Positions 29,964 through 36,586 of a stretch of DNA of 36,586 nucleotides are shown piece after piece. The stretch is taken from assembly GCA_015521765.1 (NCBI GenBank), contig WANO01000041.1:1-36586 (forward strand), read 5' to 3'. Position 1 is the stretch's first letter. Each line of letters begins with the position of its first letter. A program made the position numbers and the translations under genes. A model generated the notes under the pieces. The model was not told where the DNA came from. It saw only the letters and a list, made by a program, of their open reading frames with translations, and ran no database searches. This DNA is from Desulfurococcales archaeon (lineage in GTDB: Archaea; Thermoproteota; Thermoprotei_A; Sulfolobales; AG1).

Positions 29964-30464
29964 CTACTTCTCTCCTAGGTCTCTTAGGAGACTATCTACC
30001 AGGTTGTTGTTGATGTAGAATCCCTTCTCCTTGAGCCTCTCTATTGCGGGTTTAACCTCTCTTATCAGGCCTTTCAGCTTCAAGGTTTTTAGGAGACCTA
30101 GGGTGCCTATGATTCTTAGACCTAGTCTTCTTGCTAACTTTCTTCCCTTGAAGTCGTCTATTACTAGTAGGCTACCCTTCTCCAGGGCTAGCGCTATTGC
30201 ATCAGCCTCACCTTCGTCAACAACAGTCTTCAGCACGATGACGAGTCTCTCGTCGCGAGGCTCCTCCACAGACAGAAAACCAAGGCTCTGAAAATACTTT
30301 TTCTCCTTGACGCTGAGCTCTCTCATGACGCTCGGTGGAACAACTATCCTCTGGAATAGCTGGCTGAGCTTCTCCAGTAGCCCTGCGTGCTTGAGGGCTA
30401 TGAGGGGAGAAGTATTTGAGACCGCGATACTAGCCTCCTGTCCTTCCCGCGAGTTTTTCTGCAA
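29964..30464 (-). CDS. DUF3368 PIN-like toxin
   Basis: AVSNTSPLIALKHAGLLEKLSQLF...VDEGEADAIALALEKGSLLVIDDFKGRKLARRLGLRIIGTLGLL. Confidence 0.92.
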   Translation of the reverse strand: MQKNSREGQEASIAVSNTSPLIALKHAGLLEKLSQLFQRIVVPPSVMRELSVKEKKYFQSLGFLSVEEPRDERLVIVLKTVVDEGEADAIALALEKGSLLVIDDFKGRKLARRLGLRIIGTLGLLKTLKLKGLIREVKPAIERLKEKGFYINNNLVDSLLRDLGEK

Positions 30465-30723
30465 TCTTCAGCTCCTCCTCCAGCTCCTTCTCGTCTAGAT
30501 TGATTATGCCGACTTTTCTCCTTGAGAGCTCCCTCATGAAGTCCTCGACGCAGAGACTGGCGAGTTCGGCAGCTTGCTTGAGGGTTAGCCTACCCTCGCG
30601 GTAAAGTTCGACAGCTAGGAGGAGCCTAGCTTCAGCCTCATCTAAAGCGATGTGTTCAGGTATGCTTATTTTCAAAATCCTGGCCCTGGCATAGCTCAAC
30701 TTTGTAACCCCCATATAAGCCAT
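30430..30723 (-). CDS. UPF0175 antitoxin
   Basis: LLLAVELYREGRLTLKQAAELASLCVEDFMRELSRRKVGIIN; overlaps the DUF3368 gene. Confidence 0.9.
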   Translation of the reverse strand: MAYMGVTKLSYARARILKISIPEHIALDEAEARLLLAVELYREGRLTLKQAAELASLCVEDFMRELSRRKVGIINLDEKELEEELKIAEKLAGRTGG

Positions 30724-30761
30724 GTATGCTAATCCTAAAAATATTGATAACTGTAATGTGA

Positions 30762-30836
30762 CGGGCCCGCCGGGATTTGAACCCGGGACCTCCGGCTCCG
30801 CAGGCCGACGCCCTTTCCAGGCTGGGCTACGGGCCC
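30762..30836 (-). tRNA. tRNA-Arg (anticodon GCG)
   Basis: Minus strand GGGCCCG-TA-GCCC...GGGC-GTCGGC-CTGCGGA-GCCGG-AGGTC-CCGGG-TTCAAAT-CCCGG-CGGGCCC-G. Confidence 0.94.
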
Positions 30837-30881
30837 ATAAACCCTTACTCCTCCTAGTTTATTATGGTTGGTTCTGTCTAT

Positions 30882-31376
30882 TTATGCTGTTTCTTCTATT
30901 ATTTTGAAGTATTTTATGTCGGTTATTGATCCTTTTCTCTCCTCCTTGAATACAGGCTTTACCTTTGCTCCCTTCCTAATTTTATTTAGGTCGTTGGGGT
31001 CTATATAGTGTAGCAATCCGCCCAACACGTTCTTGAACCTCACTAAAGCTAGTATCTGTGGGCTTTTGAGTCTTTCTCCATTATCGTTTCTATATATTAC
31101 TGTGTAATGATCTATATATCCAACCTGGTCTATATCCACAAGCTCCTCAACCTCGGAGTAGCAGGTTGGGCAGTATATTTTGGGAGGTATAAACAGTGTA
31201 CCGCCACACCTATGGCATTTAGCAGCCTTTATGACCCCTTCTCTAAGGGCCTCAAGCCATTTGGTTCCTAGGGGTCCCGCTGTGTATATATAGCGATCAA
31301 TCTCCATATCAACCTCAAAATGCCTGAGAGAGCCTATAGAACCCACCTTCTTAAACCCGGTAAAGCTCAACCTCAC
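30882..31376 (-). CDS. DUF35 zinc-ribbon/OB-fold protein
   Basis: CHRCGGTLFIPPKIYCPTCYSEVEELVDIDQVGYIDHYTVIY. Confidence 0.9.
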   Translation of the reverse strand: MRLSFTGFKKVGSIGSLRHFEVDMEIDRYIYTAGPLGTKWLEALREGVIKAAKCHRCGGTLFIPPKIYCPTCYSEVEELVDIDQVGYIDHYTVIYRNDNGERLKSPQILALVRFKNVLGGLLHYIDPNDLNKIRKGAKVKPVFKEERKGSITDIKYFKIIEETA

Positions 31377-31903
31377 ACCACCTCAAAGCACTCAATATCA
31401 TTTATCGAGCCGGTCCTCTTCTCCTTAGGAAGCCATCTAGCCCTAACCCTCGCATCAAAGATCCTCTGAGTCTTAACGTCCTCGTCAGAGGCGTTGCATA
31501 TTCTATGCATTATACCAGGGAACCTGTAGTTATCAAACCTATAGCCAGGAACGTCGAGCTTTATAACAGCAACAATCTCAGGCTTATCCAGAGGCTTAAC
31601 ATCGGCAGATATATAGCTAGCTACAGCAGTGAAAACCTTACCCTCACCACTCGACTCAACCCATCTAGATACAGACCTAAAGCAATATGGGCAATAGATC
31701 TTTGGCGGAATAAACACCATACCACAGGAATCACATACAGTACCAAGAATAACACCGTTCTTTAAACCCTCAAAGAACCTGCTGTAAGCCTGCCCAGCAG
31801 TCATCGAATACCTCGCTCTAGGCTCGGAGGACTCCTTAACAATCTCCCTAAACTCACGATCACTAAGGGAGGTCCCACCTCTCAACCTAAACATCCCCAC
31901 CAC
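31373..31903 (-). CDS. DUF35 zinc-ribbon/OB-fold protein, second copy
   Basis: CDSCGMVFIPPKIYCPYCFRSVSRWVESSGEGKVFTAVAS. Confidence 0.9.
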   Translation of the reverse strand: MVGMFRLRGGTSLSDREFREIVKESSEPRARYSMTAGQAYSRFFEGLKNGVILGTVCDSCGMVFIPPKIYCPYCFRSVSRWVESSGEGKVFTAVASYISADVKPLDKPEIVAVIKLDVPGYRFDNYRFPGIMHRICNASDEDVKTQRIFDARVRARWLPKEKRTGSINDIECFEVV

Positions 31904-31906
31904 ACA

Positions 31907-33088
31907 TCACCTTCTTAAAATAATAACTGTACCCGCCTGCATGAGGTCCCCCCAAGCCTGAGCCAGACCAGTAACGGGATCATTTTTAACCTGCCTAGCA
32001 CCAGCCTCACCCCTAAGCTGCCAGAATATCTCGGCAACCTTCATAAGGCCAGCAGCAGCTATGGGGTTTCCAACACCAAGCAAGCCGCCGCTGGGGCATG
32101 TTGGGAGGTCCCCATCCCTAGCTGTAACACCCTCACGGGTTAGTTTAGCCGCACCACACCTTGGGGCTAGACCTAAACCTTCGAGATGGTGGAGCTCCTT
32201 ATAGTCGAAGGGATCGTATGGCTCAACAACATCTATAGACTTCACGGGGTTATCTATACCAGCCATCCTATAGGCCATTTCAGCGGCGTTCCTAACATAG
32301 ACAGGGAAAGACAGCTCCCTATTGGTCCACGATGTCGTATCGAGAGTAAAGCCTATCCCGGCAACCCATATGGGGTTGTCTGTATATCTTCTAGCCCACT
32401 CCTCAGAAACCATAACCAATGCGGCAGCGCCGTCACTCACCGGAGATATATCCAGCCTGTTAACTGGGTAGACAAGCATGGGGCTGTTGAGGACATCATC
32501 GACAGTTATGTCTGCGGCCGCTTGGGCTGAGGGGTGGTCTAGAGCGTTTCTCTTATTCTTAATGGAGACCAGAGCTATATCCTCCTTTGAAACTCTGCAT
32601 TTATGCATGTATCTATGCATCTCTAAGGCAAAGATCCATATGAGGTTGGGGTTCAAAGGCTTCTCAACAAGAGGATCCCATATATGCCTGAAAACAGCCT
32701 GGGGATGAGGCTCTGCAGCACTACTCATCTTCTCCTCAGCAACAACAAGAGCCCTCCTACAGAGACCGGACGCAACATACCACCACGCGGCTACAGGGAC
32801 AAACACGCCGGTACCTCCACCAACATAAACCCTTATATGGGGCTTTCCAACTACACCGGCACCCTCGGAATAGTACTCACCCTTAAGATGTACGCCATCG
32901 AAAGCATCTGGAGCGCTACCGCTTATAACGCAGTCTATATCCCTGAAATCGAGTCCAGCTTGCTCGAGAGCTCTTGAGGCAGCGATCCACACCATCTCTT
33001 GAGGCGTTTCCAGAAGCCTCCTCCTAAATAGAGTTAGCCCAGCACCTATAACAGCTACCCTATTCTTAACCCTCAAATTAAATCTCAT
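31907..33088 (-). CDS. Thiolase-like (SCPx/lipid-transfer/Ltp2-type) protein
   Basis: VAVIGAGLTLFRRR...SDGAAALVMVSEEWARRY...CPSGGLLGVGNPIAAAGLMKVAEI. Confidence 0.85.
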   Translation of the reverse strand: MRFNLRVKNRVAVIGAGLTLFRRRLLETPQEMVWIAASRALEQAGLDFRDIDCVISGSAPDAFDGVHLKGEYYSEGAGVVGKPHIRVYVGGGTGVFVPVAAWWYVASGLCRRALVVAEEKMSSAAEPHPQAVFRHIWDPLVEKPLNPNLIWIFALEMHRYMHKCRVSKEDIALVSIKNKRNALDHPSAQAAADITVDDVLNSPMLVYPVNRLDISPVSDGAAALVMVSEEWARRYTDNPIWVAGIGFTLDTTSWTNRELSFPVYVRNAAEMAYRMAGIDNPVKSIDVVEPYDPFDYKELHHLEGLGLAPRCGAAKLTREGVTARDGDLPTCPSGGLLGVGNPIAAAGLMKVAEIFWQLRGEAGARQVKNDPVTGLAQAWGDLMQAGTVIILRR

Positions 33089-33094
33089 GAATCA

Positions 33095-34249
33095 TCACCT
33101 GGATAAAACAACTATACTAGATGTAGCTGTAGCAAACCCCCGCCATCCATGAATAATTGCGTTTTCAGCATCATCTATCTGAGCCGAGCCAGCCCTCCCC
33201 TTTAGCTGCTCATATCCTGAAAGCAATCTAGCTAAGCCATGTGCCTCAAGAGGGACCCCCTCGCTCAAGGCTCCTCCACCTGGGTTGACTGGTATTGCTC
33301 CAGATCTGTTGAACACGCCGGATTCAAGATCCCTAGCTATGTCGGGGCCGGCCAAACCTATAGATATTAGGGTTTGTAGGGCTTTATAGCTGTATCTCTC
33401 ATCGAGCTCGACGACAAGGTTTCTAAGTGACTTTGGGGAGTCGATACCAGCCATCTTATAGGCTTTATCAGCGGCTATTCTAGCTGAACGATCTATTGAA
33501 AGATCCCTGAAAACATAAGTGTATATGTCACTCGCAAAGCCTACACCCCTAACCCACACAAGATCGTCTGAATAACCCCTAGCCACGGTATCGGATGCTA
33601 AAACAGCGACAATCGCCGCATCCGAGAAGGGTGCTATATCATGCTCCGATAAAGGATCAGATACCATATCTGACTTCATGTATGTGTCGAGATCTATTTC
33701 AGAGGCGTGGGAGGCCCTTGATGATCTAAGTCCGTTTCGCCTAGACATAACTACATAGAGCCCTAAAGCCTCTTTAGATATATTGAAGCTATCCATAAAG
33801 GCTCTGGCCTCAATAGCCTGTAGAGCGTGGATGCTAGCTAGATCTAGGGGCCTCACATATATAGGATCAAATGAAAACCTAACTATATCACTAAGTGTAG
33901 AGATCTCGCTAGGTTTACCATGAGCCTCAACAGCGACAACATCAAACGCTCCAGATTTAATCATGGCTACAGCACTAGCAATGCACTGAAGCCCATCGCC
34001 GGCAACTGTATATACGGGCTTTAAAACGCCACCGATCTGTTCAGGAGCGAATTCATCCGATATAGATACACCTTCCCAGAAGTCCTCCTGACACGAGACA
34101 AATGCATCGATATCTCTTCTAGGATCAATATCGCCAGCATCAATATAGGCTCTTTTAGCCGCTTCATAAACCATCTCACGGAAACTTAAGTGTGGGGTGG
34201 AAGGTGAAAAGCCAGAGTAGCCCATTCCAATTACCGCTACTTCAACCAA
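33095..34249 (-). CDS. Thiolase-like protein, second paralog
   Basis: VAVIGMGYSGFSP...APFSDAAIVAVLAS...VNPGGGALSEGVPLEAHGLARLL. Confidence 0.83.
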   Translation of the reverse strand: MVEVAVIGMGYSGFSPSTPHLSFREMVYEAAKRAYIDAGDIDPRRDIDAFVSCQEDFWEGVSISDEFAPEQIGGVLKPVYTVAGDGLQCIASAVAMIKSGAFDVVAVEAHGKPSEISTLSDIVRFSFDPIYVRPLDLASIHALQAIEARAFMDSFNISKEALGLYVVMSRRNGLRSSRASHASEIDLDTYMKSDMVSDPLSEHDIAPFSDAAIVAVLASDTVARGYSDDLVWVRGVGFASDIYTYVFRDLSIDRSARIAADKAYKMAGIDSPKSLRNLVVELDERYSYKALQTLISIGLAGPDIARDLESGVFNRSGAIPVNPGGGALSEGVPLEAHGLARLLSGYEQLKGRAGSAQIDDAENAIIHGWRGFATATSSIVVLSR

Positions 34250-34372
34250 CTAGAAGACCCCTTTAACTATTTGATTAAGAGCCCATAAATATAGCTCTAC
34301 CCTACCCTATCGAGCGTCCTATAAGGTTCTATTTATATGAAGCAATGACTATATCATCCTGGTGGTGATATC

Positions 34373-35551
34373 TTGGATTCGTGGATCGGTGATGTGAGAT
34401 CCAGAATCTCTATTACCAGCAAGAAAATCTATCTGGATAATGCTGGGGCGGGACCTCTCACCAAGGATGTTATTGATTCTATAGAGAGTTTCCTGAGGAT
34501 CTGGAACGATGAGGGGGAGCCTTGGGACGAGGTTTTGGAGCATATAGTTGAATCTAGAAGGCTATTTGGAAGCCTTATAGGGGGTAAGCTGAACGAGATA
34601 GCGGCTGTGCCCGGAGTCAGCTTCGGTCTGAATGCTCTATTGTCATCGCTGAAGCTGGATAAAGGAACGAATGCTGTGGCGAGCTCTCTGAACTTTCCTA
34701 CTGGATTCTATACGCTTCATGCACTTAGATCTAGAGGAGTGTTGTCGGAGGTGAGGATAGCGGAGCATAGTGATGGCTACGTCTCTCTTGATACATATGA
34801 GAGGCTTATAGATGACAAAACATCTATTGTGCTTGTTGATTATGTGTCATGGATCACTGGGTATAGGGAGAGGATAAGGGAGATAGCCTCTATAGCTCAT
34901 GAGCATGGAGCGATAGTTATAGTGGACTCGTTCCACGCCACCGGTGTGGTACCCATAGATGTTAAGGCAGACGACATAGATGCTCTAGTATGTGGCATGT
35001 ATAAGTGGCTTATGGGCCCCCATGGGGCTGGCTTCGTTTATGTTAGGGAGGAGCTTATAGATGATCTGGAGCCAATGCTCTCAGGCTGGATGGCTATTGA
35101 GGACTCAGTGATTAAAAGGATGCTTAGAGGAGAGAGGCTTTTTGAGAGGCCCTTCAACATATATGAGTTTAAGCCTGCTAGAGACGCAACCATGCTTGAG
35201 TGGGGCACGTGGCCCGCTATAGCTTTTGAGGGTGCTCTAGCCGCCCTTAAGTTTGCTATTAGATTCGATATGCCAAATAGGTATGGGTCACATACGTCGA
35301 AGATCGTGAGGAGGCTAATGGATCTTCTGGAATCTAAAGGATATAAGCTAGTAACACCTAGAAGTAGCTATGCAGCCATAGTGAGCTTTAGACATGAAAG
35401 GCCATATGAACTAGCCTTCCACCTAAAGAGTAGAGGCATTATAGTGTCTCCAAGGCCAGGGATCATAAGGGTTTCACCCCACTTCTACAACACCTTTGAG
35501 GAGATTGAGAAATTCGTGGATAGTGTAGTAGAGTTCGACAATAAGCGCTAG
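34373..35551 (+). CDS. Class V aminotransferase / cysteine desulfurase-like PLP enzyme
   Basis: YLDNAGAGPLTKDV, VDSFHATGVVPIDV, GMYKWLMGPHGAGFVYV. Confidence 0.88.
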   Translation: MDSWIGDVRSRISITSKKIYLDNAGAGPLTKDVIDSIESFLRIWNDEGEPWDEVLEHIVESRRLFGSLIGGKLNEIAAVPGVSFGLNALLSSLKLDKGTNAVASSLNFPTGFYTLHALRSRGVLSEVRIAEHSDGYVSLDTYERLIDDKTSIVLVDYVSWITGYRERIREIASIAHEHGAIVIVDSFHATGVVPIDVKADDIDALVCGMYKWLMGPHGAGFVYVREELIDDLEPMLSGWMAIEDSVIKRMLRGERLFERPFNIYEFKPARDATMLEWGTWPAIAFEGALAALKFAIRFDMPNRYGSHTSKIVRRLMDLLESKGYKLVTPRSSYAAIVSFRHERPYELAFHLKSRGIIVSPRPGIIRVSPHFYNTFEEIEKFVDSVVEFDNKR

Positions 35552-35565
35552 CTTGATCTCTGTAT

Positions 35566-36586
35566 CTATTCCAGTATATCTAGATATCTTCTTACCCTAT
35601 TAATAATGCTGGGCTCTATGCCGTATAGCTCGATGATACTGAGATCTATGTCGTGCTCTATAGATTCAAGATCCCTGCTGGAGCACCCGCTTGAGAAGCA
35701 TCTGTGAGCCTCGATAGAGAGTTTAGAGAGCTCTCTATGTATGCTGTCCCTATGGTTGTATCTAGGTAGATTAATGTAGCTTAGTAGATGAACCGACATC
35801 TGGGTCTCGACACCTATGAGCCTCATTAAAAGCCTTACTGGTGATGAGTTTAGGAAAGCGCTTATATAGTGGGCTTCATCGTGCCTGTCTGTTGGTATAT
35901 ACATTAGCTTGCAGTCTAGCACAGGTATTTTATGGGTGCTTGTTTTGGGATCGTAGATCTCGCTTATGACTGCTGTGTAAAACGATTTAGTTATGTATCT
36001 CCATGCAACCTTATATCGGCTAAAGATGTTCTTTGTGTTAAATATATAGTAGAAGGGGACCTCACGCCCTGATCCTACGTCTACAGCCTTATCTATATAG
36101 CTTGCTCTATCCAGCTCTACATGATCCACGATTTTCCTCCAGGAGGCTAGTGAAGATCTATACGGTTCGCCCCCTCTATTGCTGAGCTCATACATGTATC
36201 TCGCGAAATACCTGTATGCGTTTGGGTACTTTAAGACCATTTCGTCTAGAGATATAGGCTTTCCATCGCTCCTAGATGGAACAACTATATGGTGGCTGTG
36301 TCTGAATCCCCACTTGAACAGATCACGCCCCCTAACCAGCGGGTATACCAGCTCTTTCTCGATATATGCCTCTATGGGTGTAACCTTAGTCTTACCTGCA
36401 GCACCGAGGTTGATGACCTTAACTACCTTCCCGAGGTCCTCTAAAACACTAACCCAGTAAACAGAGTTCATAGATGTTACTAGTCCTGAGTAAGCTCTGT
36501 AATCTGATCTCCCAACCATTTTTCTGTGCAGGATCCTTATGTCGCTGGGGATGGTTAGCCATACACCTGTTGATTTAGAGATTGGG
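35566..36586 (-). CDS. C-terminal part of a DNA methylase-like protein (TaqI-like specificity region), truncated at the window edge
   Basis: Frame is open upstream of the listed ATG to the window end (PISKSTGVWLTIPSDIRILHRKMVGRSDYRAYSGLVTSMNSVYWV...LVYPLVRGRDLFKW...). Confidence 0.65.
   Translation of the reverse strand, partial: PISKSTGVWLTIPSDIRILHRKMVGRSDYRAYSGLVTSMNSVYWVSVLEDLGKVVKVINLGAAGKTKVTPIEAYIEKELVYPLVRGRDLFKWGFRHSHHIVVPSRSDGKPISLDEMVLKYPNAYRYFARYMYELSNRGGEPYRSSLASWRKIVDHVELDRASYIDKAVDVGSGREVPFYYIFNTKNIFSRYKVAWRYITKSFYTAVISEIYDPKTSTHKIPVLDCKLMYIPTDRHDEAHYISAFLNSSPVRLLMRLIGVETQMSVHLLSYINLPRYNHRDSIHRELSKLSIEAHRCFSSGCSSRDLESIEHDIDLSIIELYGIEPSIINRVRRYLDILE

Noticed and set aside
29713-30018. 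101-aa + strand ORF
   Set aside because: Low-complexity, overlaps the DUF3368 gene on the opposite strand, and shows no recognisable family features.
30722-30907. ORF GPPGFEPGTSGSAGRRPFQAGL...
   Set aside because: Spurious translation across the antisense of tRNA-Arg(GCG).
1-36586. CRISPR array or cas genes
   Set aside because: No regularly spaced repeats and no Cas-like ORF seen.

Overview
This looks like a hyperthermophilic crenarchaeal (Thermoprotei-like) chromosome segment: dense AGA/AGG- and ATA-rich ORFs, archaeal tRNAs with GGTG-type ribosome-binding sites, and archaeal replication genes. Core content: tRNA-Asn, HtpX protease, aminotransferase, 2-hydroxyacid dehydrogenase, clamp loader RFC-S (interrupted by an in-frame intein) and RFC-L, a THUMP protein, Cdc6/Orc1, MoaC, Nudix, a metallophosphoesterase, beta-RFAP synthase, a PP-loop ATPase, PriL, MetRS, a UbiA prenyltransferase, DUF763, a TSUP transporter, intron-containing initiator tRNA-Met, a MazG-like protein, an aldo/keto reductase, a PGDH-like dehydrogenase, three type II toxin-antitoxin pairs, tRNA-Arg, a DUF35/thiolase-like operon, a class V aminotransferase and a partial DNA methylase-like protein. 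Most notable: (1) two direct repeats of the 3' part of tRNA-Arg lie downstream of an intact tRNA-Arg(GCG). They bound two tandem segments of about 1.26 and 1.37 kb, each carrying a different toxin-antitoxin pair and neither an integrase, with similar sequence beside both partial copies. This suggests miniature tRNA-targeted TA elements. (2) RFC-L and an unlisted winged-helix gene lack ATG/GTG/TTG at the expected start, but each has an ATA codon 6-7 nt after a GGTGA motif. (3) A C/D-box sRNA with ideal 12-nt guide spacing sits in a convergent intergenic gap. (4) The RFC-S intein carries a CxxC...CxxC insert instead of a visible LAGLIDADG endonuclease. (5) Initiator tRNA-Met has a 45-nt intron that maps to position 30/31. 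(6) A pair of thiolase-like proteins lacks the nucleophilic Cys and is encoded with two DUF35 proteins. All calls were made by eye, with no database searches.
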